DNA of 36,001 nt from Cudoniella acicularis (Eukaryota > Ascomycota > Leotiomycetes > Helotiales > Helotiaceae): positions 1-36,001 of the forward strand of contig JAAMPI010000480.1 in assembly GCA_013054445.1 (NCBI GenBank). Direction: 5' to 3'. The translations under genes and the position numbers were made by a program. The notes below the pieces were generated by a model, which made no database searches, was not told the origin of the DNA, and was given only the letters and a program-made list of their open reading frames with translations. This document shows positions 19,340 through 30,127 of the stretch, in pieces; within the stretch, counting starts at the first letter, position 1, and every line of letters begins with the position of its first letter.

Positions 19340-21140
19340 TTATACAACAGCCTTCTCGTCGATGGGGATGCTCTTGGATACGCTTGAACTCTCACCATCC
19401 TTACCAGCTGCCCCTGCTTTCATTTTCTCCTCCAAGGCCAGTCTCTCCTCTTCAGTAATATGCGTCAGATTGACCACAACATCGTCGCCGAAGAGGCCAT
19501 TGATCTCCTCCAATGACAGACCCTTCGTCTCAGGGCAGAAATACCATATGGCAGGTACGCCCACAATAGCCATGACAATGAAGACAAGGTAGTAGCGCCA
19601 GCCGACCTCAGACACGCCTAAAGTGAAGGTCTCGAGGAAGGGAATGTCTGTCATCATGAAGACGGCAATACTCCATGCCATGCCTTTTGCACGGATATGA
19701 GTTGGGAAAACCTCGGCACAGTAGACATAGATCGTTGTGTCGCAGAAACCGGCGTAACTGTGTGTCATTAGCATTAATTAGGCAGATCTAGGGACTTTGA
19801 CAGGACCGGCATACGTTGTGATGTAAGCAAAGAGCATAGCAACTGCAGCTGAGAGGCCAGCGTGGTTTGTTGTGCCCGAGTATGTTGCAACGAGAGCTGT
19901 TTCTATAGCAATAATGCAAGCACCTGAAGCAAATCCAATGATCAGCGAAGTGACACGGCCCATGCGGTCCAAAAAGGTTGAGTTGACGAAATTCATGACA
20001 CAGGCCCAAGTGATGTAGGCGCCAGAGACCACGAGGGACACTGTATTACTAAGGCCGAGGCCTTGGTAGAGAATTGCGATATTGCTGTAGATCACGAGGT
20101 TGCCAGTAGCTTGAGATGTGGCCATGATAATAGCTGCTGCAATCATTCTCTTTCTGAACTCGGGTCTGCGAAAGAGGTCTAGAACCGACACATCGCCATA
20201 TTTTGCTTGATCAGCCGCAAGTTGAGTGGTGATCTGGAAGAACTCCTCTCTTGCGAATGCTTGAGATGGGTCGGTATCACTGTAGTGGAGACGACCGAGA
20301 ATATCCCACGCTTCGTCACTGCGGCCGTGGCTGATAACTGTGACATGACTTAGTTGAGTTCTGTCTTTATAAATAATTTCAGACTTACGCCATCTTGGAG
20401 ACTCCGGAAGCTGCTTGACAAAGCATAGCAGAAGAAATGGCCAGAAACATTGGAGTGCCAGAGGGAAGCGCCACTGAAAAGCCGCTATTGATGAAAATCG
20501 AGTCCCAACAGAGATCCAGGAGGCTATAGTGTACCCAAACAGGAAAGCGAAACCTGTGAGGCATCAGTTTTATGTCCGACATTGCGGATCTGACAGACAA
20601 ACCGTGTTGACCAACAAGGAATCCTCTGATGGCAGGAGGAGCAATCTCTGAGATGTAAATAGGTACCAGCGCAACGAACATTGCTGCTGCGAATCCCGTG
20701 ACAAATCTGGCAACGATGAACATGCCGATTTGCACAGAGCCAGCTGATAGAGCGCCACCAACGATGTTAATGATGGCGGCAACGACAAGAGATTTCTTCC
20801 GCCCGTACGCATCACAGAACCAACCGACGAAAATGGCACCAAAGACAGCTCCAGCCGCAAACAAGCCCAGAACATTATCGATCATGCTGTTGGAATAAGC
20901 ATTTGTTGAGAGGCCCATATATGCATAGAAAGCGGGCTGTCCGATGGTGAAGCTGGCAACACTGAAGTTATAACCATAGCAAACACTCCCAAGGCACACG
21001 GACAACATAATCTAAACATAGTTAGCAGTTCATCAACTTCATTGTTATGCAGGTGCGCCGAGGTTTCAACATCGATAGAGAGTTTGACATACCATAACAT
21101 TGGCCCGCGTGAATCGGGGTGGATGAGCAATATCAGCCAT
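19340..21140 (-). CDS. MFS sugar-porter-type transporter
   Basis: Five exons on the minus strand (21093-21140, 20603-21011, 20389-20553, 19815-20337, 19340-19757) with introns of 81, 49, 51 and 57 nt sum to 1563 nt, giving 520 residues. Family marks are DAYGRKKS (residues 83-90, loop 2-3), RFVTG at 118-122, SEIAPPAIRG, PESPRW (202-207, end of TM6), DRMGR (loop 8-9), AEVFPTHIRAKG (396-407) and PETKGLSLEEI (from 457). Twelve membrane segments are expected, and the length is normal. Such proteins are plasma-membrane proton symporters for sugars or related polar compounds; substrate cannot be read here. The gene diverges from a nitrilase across a 711-bp region with GATA-factor sites, so a role in importing a nitrogen-containing or glycosylated nitrile substrate is possible but inferred. 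No damage was seen. Confidence 0.92.
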
Positions 21141-21851
21141 GGTGAGATGTCTCTTGTCTTTGAAAAACCTGAAATGATGAGGAAAGGAGAAGGCTGTTGA
21201 AGAATTGGTAAACTTATTTTTGAAGAGCTTCACTAACCTAAGAGACTTTACAACTGATATTCTTATACATTTCTGTCAAAGCCTGGCAAATGAGCCTCTT
21301 ATCTTGAATATCATGAACAGAGCCCATGCTCCACGTCGTTGAACACCCATCTGGCATGGTGGCTGGGCAAGTTGACTTTTGTCGACCTATCAGACGTCTC
21401 AGAAGTTCTAGTCAGTCAAGATCTATCAGGGTAGACATATCCTATCTCAACAGTCTCCCCAAGATTAATTGCGTGGGTGCAGTGGGGCAGGGCCTGGACA
21501 TAATTTGCCGGGTGCATAGACCCAATAATTAGCGGAATTCTATCAAAAGCGGGCCCGGGAAATAATTATCCTGATTGTGAACTTGCGACTCTTATCCATC
21601 ATCAACATCACATTCACACGAGCCATGTTCATCAGCGAAGAAGTGAGCTCAGCAACCAATATTTCGCATGCATGCGACACGCATTGAGGATAGTCCTTCC
21701 AGATACCCCACACGGGGGGGTATGTAGTTCCGGATAATGGGGCACAGCAAGCGCTGTCCCTGTTCTAGGAGGTTTATATACGCTGTTCTCTGTCCTTTAT
21801 GTCTTCTAGTTTGTATTCAATACTATCTATCTCACAAATCGTTTCATCACG
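21141..21851. promoter_or_regulatory. Shared promoter of the MFS transporter and nitrilase, with GATA sites
   Basis: This region of about 710 bp separates two divergent start codons. Four HGATAR-type sites (seen as YTATCD on the plus strand) lie at 21299-21304, 21387-21392, 21423-21428 and 21442-21447, roughly 0.4 expected by chance in 150 bp. A TTATATA box lies at about 21774-21780, 75 bp before the nitrilase ATG. GATA factors such as AreA/NIT2 control nitrogen-utilisation genes in fungi. Confidence 0.55.
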
Positions 21852-23111
21852 ATGCCAGCAACTCAGACCGGAAGGATCGTGCGCGTTGCGGCCACTCAGC
21901 TTGCTTCAGTTGACTTCGATCTTGATGCTTGTGTTGATAAAGCATGCAAGGCTATCGTCGAGGCAAGTGAGAAAGGCTGCCAATTGATTGGCTTCTCTGA
22001 ATGCTTCATACCTGGTTATCCATTCTGGATCTGGTACGTGTCCTCAGTTTTCTAAGCTTGGAGTAAAGTACTGACCTTCCCAGGAAACGCGCAGTGGACT
22101 TTGGCTCGGTCAAAAAGTACATTGCAAACTCTCTGAAGGTCGACAGTCCAGAGATGAAACGCATCTGTGAGACTGCTAAGGAACACAACATTGCTGTTCA
22201 ACTCGGTGAGTCCTTCCCTTTTCTGAACACAACCACACTCTCGATGTCGCCTTGGCGACATGTCCCACTCTATCATACTGGATCTGCGAACTCCGAATGA
22301 GAGGCTGACTTTTATATCTAGGCTTCAGCGAAAATGATAATCAAGTGTGTAAAAACCTTTTGTCAGTTACTGACGAAACCTTTTTCTAACGCTTTCCAGT
22401 CTCTCTACATCTCCCAGGCTCTCATCGGCCAAGACGGCGAGATCAAGAAGGTCAGACGCAAGACCAAGCCAACCCACATGGAACGAACCATATTTGGAGA
22501 CAGCAGCGGCGACTCCCTGCTCAACGTCATCGACCTCCCTGGGATCGGGAAAGTTGGAGGGCTCAACTGCTGGGAACACACGCAGCCTCTTTTGAGATAC
22601 CACACCTACACCCAGGGTGAGGAGTTCCATGTTGCTGCTTGGCCGCCAATGTTGAGCGCTGCCTCCAATCCGGACATCATCTGGAGCACTGTCGCTGAAG
22701 GTCTGCTTATCATCTCTCACTTCAAACATCACGTATACTGATACAGCAAACACAGGCTCAAAAGCGCTCTCCCAGACCCACAGCATCGAGGGTGGAACCT
22801 TCACTCTCTACTGCAATGCTGTCCTCCAAGCCTCCACTTGCACACTCATGGATGTCGCAGGTGCGCCTCTTTACGGCCTTGCAGGTGGTGGCTACACGGC
22901 CATCTATGGACCCGATGGAGCACAAATCTCAAAAAGTACACTGGGTCCTGAGGAAGAGGGTCTCGTTATTGCGGACTGCGATATTGACGAGATCACGCGG
23001 AACAAGCATTTCTTGGACACTTACGGACACTACTCAAGGCCGGATTTGTTGTGGTTGGGAGTAGATTATAACGCGAAGCCCCATGTTCGGGCTACACCGG
23101 TGCGACCTTAA
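21852..23111 (+). CDS. Nitrilase (carbon-nitrogen hydrolase)
   Basis: Nitrilases hydrolyse nitriles to the acid plus ammonia in the cytosol, usually as helical homo-oligomers. Five exons (21852-22033, 22084-22205, 22322-22344, 22400-22700, 22756-23111) sum to 984 nt, giving 327 residues. Introns are 50, 116, 55 and 55 nt; exon 3 is a 23-nt microexon. The catalytic triad is visible: Glu50 in LIGFSECFIPGYP, Lys in RRKTKPTHMER (about 128-138), and Cys166 in GLNCWEHTQPLLRY. GEEFHVAAWPP and the C-terminal RPDLLWLGVDY also match. The length suits fungal aromatic/arylaceto- or aliphatic nitrilases better than the usually longer cyanide hydratases; specificity is uncertain. It diverges from a sugar-type transporter. 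GATA sites in the shared promoter suggest nitrogen control. The start is the first ATG, with RVAATQLAS following as expected. Confidence 0.93.
22322..22344 (+). other. 23-nt microexon of the nitrilase gene
   Basis: It carries the residues GFSENDNQ (first Gly split with exon 2). Flanking CTAG and AA|GTGTGT splice sites are both acceptable, and both phases fit. An automatic gene caller could miss it. Confidence 0.75.
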
Positions 23112-24040
23112 CCGGCCTATGGTGCCTAGATTATCGGATGGGCTAGTGTGTGAGTAGGTGGTTAAGGCCGATGGGGGGTCTGAGGGTGAGCCAGAGTGGC
23201 AGTGGAAGATGGTGCGAAGGCCTAAATCTAACGGGCAACCGTCGACGCCGTCAGAGACGGACGATGGTTCGCTTGTGTGATTTTAGTCGGTATTCTGACA
23301 TCTCTTTTTTTTCCACTCGCAAGAACTATTTTTCGGCACCAAATACACTGTATCTCTGCGAGAGGAAGTATCTGGCTAGACATTTATCAAGATCTCAAGT
23401 TCCACAATAGTTTTGAGTGCATATCTATTTCAAGACTTACTAGCATTCAAAGTGTAACAGTTCTTACCGCTATGTGATTTCCAGACGTGTTGTCTAACAA
23501 CAACTATATAAGACTACCCCTTGCTTCCATACCTTAATTAATAGTTGGTATGTCCTTCCACTATATATTTGCTTATAGTTAGCAAAGGCAAATATCTAGT
23601 AAATCCAAGGGTTTTATAAAGATTACAATAACATTATAGGTTGGAATTAGGTAGCCGATTTTAAGGTTGCAAGTAATTAATGTCTTATGTTTTTACCAAA
23701 TATTTAAGCTACTTTAATCGCAAGGTTATACCTTTGGAAATTTAGGCGGATATTAAGAACAATCGCCCGGCCTTTTCAATGGCCCTATTACAAGCACTTT
23801 ACTACCTTTACCTTTAGCTGGCGAGGCATTGGCGTAGTAGGCCCATTAGCTTTGGCTTTGTTGCATTCATCCTAATCGCGATTGAGCTGAATATGCTTGG
23901 GGTCGGCTCTGCATTTACTAAAATAGTACGACTGGTCAAAGTAGTGACACATCTTATTGGAGATAGTAGTAACATGGTGTGACAAAGTAATTTTAGTTTA
24001 TTGTACATTAATCACTTCTGGGTGTCTTTGACTCAGAATA
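23112..24040. other. AT-rich degenerate DNA, no gene recognised
   Basis: After the nitrilase 3' flank, 23480-24010 is AT-rich with frequent TTA/TAA steps and no conserved frame, resembling RIP-eroded repeat sequence. Confidence 0.5.
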
Positions 24041-25080
24041 TAGTCTTCGATGTACACAGCAGACTACTCCAGCTATAAACCTGTCAGTGGTTGCCACTTA
24101 CCGTACCAATTCAGGCACAGTGAGCTTTGGTCTACCTGACTGGTTCATAATGTTGCTGCTGCAGATATTGAGTAGCTTGCAAGGAGGCAGACATCATGCA
24201 TTGGAATTATGCAGGTAGTTACGACGCATACGCCCTACTAATATAAACTAATCTGTAAGACTCCAACTTGAGCTTGGAGTCGTCGGTGCCTCGTCTTGTA
24301 GGCGTGGGCCGCGTGGCACCAACCCAGGTCCAAAATTCCTAATTTGTGGAAGGGTTCCTTATCTTTGCCCGACCTGTTCTGCAGAATTATAGCACCCTCT
24401 CATGCGAACTGGCTAGTAAGTGTATCTTATTGGTACCCCGCGTCGTGTCGTGTCACCAGCAGTTATAAAAGTGGGATCAGGTGAGGGAGGGGTACAACCT
24501 TAATTTACCTCCACTACGGCAGAGCAACGACCTTCTAGCATAACGACTTGCCTTAATCAACCGAGTCTGCCTCGTAGGGGGTTCAGCTGTCAATGCTTAG
24601 AGGCGTGTTTGGTTGGGCCGCGTATGCCATTGGAGTAGCTGGGCTATATTGAGAGTTATGCTGCTCAAGAATGACACTCCTCATCAATGTAGCTTTTCTG
24701 CCAAGGTTATTCTGCCTTGCCGTACGCTACATAAACTACTATTTAGGGGCCTAATCTCCTACTACCCCTGCCTTGAAAGCTCGTTTCCCTCGTCTGTCTC
24801 TACCTACGTCAAATGTTGAAGCGTAACACACCCTTTACCGTGGTATCTCTCATACGGCGTGACAAAACGGCCTGAGCACCGCTACAGGCCTGTCCTGGGT
24901 CGGTTATACTCACCTATAGTGCATGAATCTCCCAGCTGCGCCGAGATGATTCCGCCTTGCGTTACTCGCACATATGACTTCTTAGGGGGAGCCTATATCG
25001 TAGTATCGCCGAGATGCTCTGCCACGTCTTGCTTGTATGGTCTCGGTGCCTGGCACAGAACCTGGATATAATCCCCTCCT
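24041..25080 (+). pseudogene. Remains of an unidentified membrane-protein gene
   Basis: Several plus-strand segments read like eroded exons of a polytopic membrane protein. The first is at about 24060-24215: TQQTTPAINLSVVATYRTNS then FGLPDWFIMLLLQILSSLQG, followed by a possible donor AG|GTAGTT. The second is at about 24590-24860: MLRGVFGWAAYAIGVAGLY, TGA, ELCCSRMTLLINVAFLPRLF, CLAVRYINYYLGA, TAA, SPTTPALKARFPRLSLPTSN. Its stops (TGA at Trp-like, TAA at Gln-like positions) all fit C:G-to-T:A transitions. I cannot name the family; a wax-synthase-like or other multi-TM secondary-metabolism enzyme is a guess. The boundaries are approximate. Confidence 0.35.
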
Positions 25081-26205
25081 GATATTATTTCATATCTGCG
25101 TGGATCCTGGAGGAGTCATGCTGGTGATGTCTGATGTTGCACGATACCCTAGAAAAGCACCGGACGTTGACAGACTCGAGGATTTGTAATGCCAGTCTTT
25201 TGTACTACCATATCATGGCAGTTGCGCGTATATTGAAGCGCGAGTTCTTGTACTATCGAAGTTAAATAAGTTCTCAGCAAAATTAAAGCCATATACAATG
25301 CCGTTGAATTATGTGTTACAATGTCTGGTTAGAGTTGACGACTTGATTGATTCTAACTGTAGGGAGCAAGCTATTTATGCCTGAATCGCTAACGCTAGCG
25401 CGGCATCACGTGAGTCCTAAGGGCTCTGAAGCGCTATTTCCAACATTATGAGGCTGAATTACTAGTCACGTGCAACTGAGGTCCAAAATCGGCTCCGGCA
25501 GGGATCCTTGTAAAGTTTGACAGGGTAAGCAAGAATAGATACCATTACGACGTCATAATAGATTAGAAAGGTAGCTGTGTCCTATACTAACAGGCATTAG
25601 CATGATTTATATTTAGACAACATAGAAACTATAACCGATTCTCTAGGGAGCCAGAAGAAGATCCCCCTGAGCATAATCTAGCCGACTTATCGGCGTGCTC
25701 AGGGCTCAGGGCTCGGCTCAGGTTAGAGCAGCGACTGCTCCGGTCCAAAGACGGAAGTGGACTTTGGAGAGGTGTAGATTCGACTGAGATTATATCGGTT
25801 AAACAACAGAAATAATTAAGTTTTATCTCCTCAACTGTAATACGCGCAGAAGAGCGAACTCGCACAAAACACTCGAAAATCAACAAACAGCCACTCAGTA
25901 AAAAGTGCTAAAATTCGAGAGTCAATATAAGAGGATAGGCAAGATTAGGATAAGTCCACTTTTTTTTCTTATAATATGTCACAGTAGTAGAGAGAATTTG
26001 AGAGTGCTATAGCCTGTTTTGCGATACTACGCACATAACGGTCGAGGAGATATAACTTAGCAAGTGACTTTAGAAAATCAAGATTTTTTTTTTAAAGAAT
26101 TAGTAAGTAATAAGAATACAAGAGCTTCTAATATACAAATCCGCCCCCATAATCCATCTAACCCCTTCATTCCCCAACATCCAAAATTTCCAAAAAGTCT
26201 TTTAC
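25081..26205. other. Intergenic, no gene recognised
   Basis: Two CACGTG hexamers lie near 25406 and 25467. A short CTCAGGG tandem run lies near 25695-25720 (three imperfect 7-bp units). T-runs lie near 25960 and 26083. No coding sequence was recognised; the minus-strand frame at 25629-25886 has no motif. Confidence 0.45.
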
Positions 26206-26808
26206 CTACGAACTAGTTACAAGCCCCCGCCTTCCTCCTCGCAAAAACAGAAGTGAAAAACCTCCCAGGATGACGATAATCCCGCCCATCAGCATACATC
26301 CAAATTCTATTCGGATCTCTGGGGTGAAGAAGTGTTGGTGAAGTTTCAGCACATGGTTGCGTAATGGCCGACCCAGGTTGAGGGATAGTTTGGGTGCCCG
26401 CACTGTTTTTGAGGAAGGGAGGGGGGTGGTGCGTTAGTCAGGATTCTTTTCGGAGTTGTTCAGGTGGGGAAGTAAAGGATGGGGGATAAGTGTTAGGTAT
26501 ATTTTAGATAATGTATTTACTTACCATCTTCTTAACTCCAGCCTCCTCTTCCGCCTCTTCTAACTCGAGTTCTTCACCATCTTCACTAAGATACTCATCA
26601 AGTATTTCTTGTACCTCAGCAGCTTTTGCCTTCTTACTAGCTAGATAACCCCCGCAACACGACCATGTAAACCCTGTTTGTCGCTCGTTTTTGGTATTGG
26701 CGTATTAGATGGTTTGGTGTTTGGGGGATGTGGGGAGGAAGATGTGGTGCTTGAGATTGGGGAGGGCGAGGAGGAGGAGGTGTTGTTGTTGCCGTCTGTG
26801 GAAGACAT
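26206..26808 (-). CDS. Unknown acidic protein with C-terminal membrane anchor, probable 1-nt indel
   Basis: The ATG at 26808 has an excellent context (CACAAAAATGTC). It opens a Ser/Pro/Thr-rich N-terminus (MSSTDGNNNTSSSS), then DKQGLHGRVAG. At a G5 run (about 26656-26660) the frame must slip by one base to continue as GYLASKKAKAAEVQEILDEY and an acidic stretch LELEEAEEEAGVKKM. A GT-AG intron (about 26403-26520) leads to RAPKLSLNLGRPLRNH and a hydrophobic segment CMLMGGIIVILGGFSLLFL, ending RGGRRGLVTSS. The layout suggests a disordered acidic cytosolic part and a tail anchor, for example in ER, mitochondrial outer or peroxisomal membrane. I do not recognise the family. The slip sits in a homopolymer, so an assembly error is as likely as inactivation. 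The long minus-strand frame at 26637-26990 is a shadow. Confidence 0.5.
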
Positions 26809-27709
26809 TTTTGTGATGGTTGCTTGTTGGGAATGTGATTTTTGGTATGGAAAGTCGAGGAAATTATTGGTGACGGGGTTACTGTGGATTGTTTTAAAGA
26901 AAAGAAAGTTGAAAGGCTATGACTATGGAAAGTACGAGAGGATTTGTGGTCTTTTGGAGCTCTTACTAGAGGAGTCGTGAATCGCGACAAAGGAGAGTCA
27001 CTGTTAGTACTTTAGGTATTCACGGAGTTTTGAAACACTATTGCAGTGGTGGAAGTAAGAAGGAATCAAATATAGTATAGAAGTGTGTTGTGCATAAAAA
27101 GACCTTTAGTAATAAATGATTCATATTCCGAGAGAAGGTGTCCAAAGAGATGACTAGTCGCTTGCTAACAACTCTTTGTTTGAAGATCAGTACCGGAAAA
27201 TCGTAGAAGAAACTTAAAACCATTAACAGCAAATACCTCAATTATCATTTGAAAAGTTATCAATACAAAAAAGCCTTTCTCTATGTGTTCCAGTCTCAGG
27301 GACTTTTTCGGACCAACCCCAGAATGAGTACTTTTCAACTAAATATCTTAGTTGTTATGAGTAATTCAAGTCTATAAAGGCCTACATGCCAACCTGATTT
27401 TGCTTTAGATTGTCCCAACTCTTTCCCATACGGACGGATAGCAATTCAGTTACAATAATTTACATGGTAATAATGTATGTTCTGATATCTTTTAGTCATT
27501 TAACAATGATTCGGTTAAAGCATTACCTAATTAGCTTTATATCCCTTCCTTGTGTTTTACGTACATGCAATATACTAAATTACACAGCCTTTATTTAGCT
27601 TTCTCTTCAAACCCACTTGTTATATCTAACTTGGCTAACACTGAGTTTCAAAGTTCAAACGCCTGTAGTGATCCAATCACCTTTCACCTAGCAAGCTTTC
27701 GAAGCTTTC
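26809..27709. other. AT-rich intergenic, no gene recognised
   Basis: This is the promoter side of the tail-anchored gene and the 3' flank of the aspartic-protease-like gene. Only short motif-free frames are seen. Confidence 0.5.
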
Positions 27710-30127
27710 TCACCTATCCAAGAACGTCTCTCTAAAATTTTCCAAAGACCCAACCTCACTCAAAGTCGCATGTCCCAGAACCGGGGACTCGAATTCCAAG
27801 AAACTAGTTTCAGATCGATCAATAGCAGAATCAATAACACTCCCACTCAAACTTTGTTCCATCATTGGTCTTTCAAGTGGAGATATCGTCTCGCTTCGAT
27901 TTACAGGTTTTCGAGGAATGCTTCTCCGCAAGCAACCCGGGAGCGATTGGAGGTCGCTTCGACTAGGAGATTCGACCAGCGGGGTTCTTGAAAGCGGACC
28001 AGCTAGCGATTCAAGCTCGCTTATATTCGAAGCTTGTCGATGGATGATCCTATATAATGCACGATTTGGTGATTCGAGTTCGCTCCGATTTGATGCATGG
28101 CGAGATATTTGTCGCTCAGCTGCTGTTGCGCGACCTTGTGCATCTAATTCAACCGCGGTCCCTCGGAGGTTGCCATCGCTAGAAACTTCATGTATTCGAT
28201 CGCGATGTGAAGATAACTCCGTGACCCCGTTGACCACTTTCTCGACACTTTCGGAATAACAGCTTTTGGGTCGGGAGTTATTTGTGTTGTTTATGATTTC
28301 TGTCACCTCCTTGACTTTGTCTCTTTTTCGTCGATAGAATAGCAGATATGCCAGGATGATGCTGATTGCTAGTAGAATGACCACTGCAACGACAATACCT
28401 GCTATGGCTCCCTTTGAAATTGATTTGCGTAGCGACGGAGGTGGTTTTATTTTATTGTTGATTGAAGAAGTTGTATTTGAGCTCGAAGTGGAATTTGTGA
28501 TCGAAGCTTCGTGAGAGGGAATCGTAATTATATTTTGTGTTAAGGTGTTCTCGGTCCACGAGCATTGAGACACAGTAAAACTGTTGTTTTCGTAGTCCGT
28601 CGTCAGGTATCTAGCAGCGAGCTTGACTTAGCAATTATAGCAACCAAGACGAGTGGATCATAAAAAGCCTAAAAAGCTTACGCTTCTTGCAAAAATGTCC
28701 TTCCAAGTGTATATTGAGTACTGTTTGCCGCTCTTCTTATAGGAAAATAATAGGTGGAGTTGGGTACAATCGGGTACTCGACCGTCAAGTCAAGAGCCGG
28801 ATATGGTAGAGTGATGGTGACAGTCTGGCCCCCAGTCTGCGAATTAGATAGACGAAAGGACACCGACGGGCTTGCGGCACGTAGAGCCGCATGCTGGGAA
28901 TTATTGAGAAGGTATAAGTTTGTTCTATTATCGAGTGTTAAGTTGAAAGCTATTTCGAAATCTTTGCAAACTGATTCGGGTAACCAGATCAACGGGTCGG
29001 TGGAATCTATGAAGGCGTCGATTGGGGCGGGAAGTATTGTTTTCTGAGTAGTTCCGATGAAATCGATTTCTTGAATCCAGACCACGAGATCCCTGTCTGA
29101 ATCTGGCGCCATGTCAAAGGAGACGGTGTTGGGTTCGATTCGGGCGGCATCATATCCTCCGAAGATTAACTGGCCAAAGACTTGCTTTAATTCTGATTTT
29201 AGAAACGGTTAGTAAATTTGGACAAACGTATGCAGGATTTTGCTCAAGCAGGACCCCTGTAAAACTCACGGTAATGTGCCCCAGCAGTGTAGCTCCAGCT
29301 CAAACTTGGAATTAAGTTCCGATTCTTTAACGATGTAAAAAATGTGGGAGCAGAAGAGTTCCCTAATATTGTGTAATTAACCGGTTGTATTCCAAGGCCA
29401 AACACTCCACTGCCACGAAAATTAGTTAGAAGCCCATGACTCGCACGAGGAGTGGAATTCTTGTCAACTCACAGGTAAAAGTACCTGGCATCAAAAAAAC
29501 TAGCAATCGTTTGGTTTGGCAGGGTTGGTCCTCCAACTAAACTAAGATGCACAGTGTCAAGACCCCATGAACAATCTAGTTGGTAACCTAGGTTCCTCTC
29601 AAATCCAACACCATCCCCATCGATACTGAAGTTGCCTTGTTCAATCCAGGTTGAAGACGAACTCGCATCGAAGAGCTGCCCACGCTGCTCGGCGCAAGTG
29701 AGAGGAGGGTTGGCGATAACCTTATTCGAGCATCCATAATTAGATGAGACAACCATCGTTTGTGGGGATGCTGTGGATACAAGAACTCTGACATCTTGTT
29801 CGGGGGTTCCGACTTGGAGGTTGAACGTGCTCCAGAGGCCATCGATGCCTTCGCTGTAATTACAGTCAGTCAGTCGAAGAACTGCATTCAGATCGTGAAT
29901 TGGTAGTAAAAATCGAAGAATATAACAAAATAGGTACGCTGGACATACAAATGCTGACTCGGTGGGATCACCAAAGGCTGTGGAATCGTGGTGGCCGTCG
30001 ATCTTTGTACCTCTTCTTTCCACACCTGCGCATAGCTGCTAGTAGGAGATGCCCACGAAAGGAAAAAGATAACCAGTATCAATGAATATTTAGAGTAGAA
30101 ATGAGAATAACCATCCTGATGCGCCAT
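27710..30127 (-). CDS. Single-TM aspartic-protease-like protein lacking the first catalytic Asp
   Basis: Five exons (29949-30127, 29473-29853, 29270-29409, 28682-29192, 27710-28610; introns 95, 63, 77 and 71 nt) sum to 2112 nt, giving 703 residues. A signal peptide spans about residues 15-33 (LILVIFFLSWASPTSSYA). The ectodomain has the pepsin-like A1 layout: LWSTFNLQVGTPEQDVRVLV at 66-85, a disulfide-type Cys region, SLSWSYTAGAHY, FGGYDAARIEP, and AFIDSTDPLIWLP with Asp296. Where pepsins have D-T-G-S the sequence is S-T-A-S (86-89), and the second site is D-S-T rather than D-T/S-G, so it should be proteolytically dead. One TM helix (about 471-495, GIVVAVVILLAISIILAYLL) is followed by RRKR and a 205-residue cytoplasmic tail with repeated SELES/RQAS-type units. 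Several sequons suggest glycosylation. A surface sensor or adhesion role is inferred. The start was chosen at MAHQDG because the signal peptide follows. Confidence 0.85.

Noticed and set aside
22367..22804. Minus-strand frame of 145 codons
   Set aside because: Antisense of nitrilase exon 4.
24259..24285. Short palindrome GACTCCAA...TTGGAGTC as a terminator or operator
   Set aside because: Eight-base arms in degenerate DNA with no adjacent gene; likely chance.
26637..26990. Minus-strand Pro/Thr-rich frame of 117 codons
   Set aside because: Shadow in another frame of the tail-anchored protein's Ser/Pro-rich first exon; the ATG at 26808 has the better context and continues into conserved-looking sequence.
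28754..29047. Plus-strand frame of 97 codons
   Set aside because: Antisense of the aspartic-protease-like exon 4.
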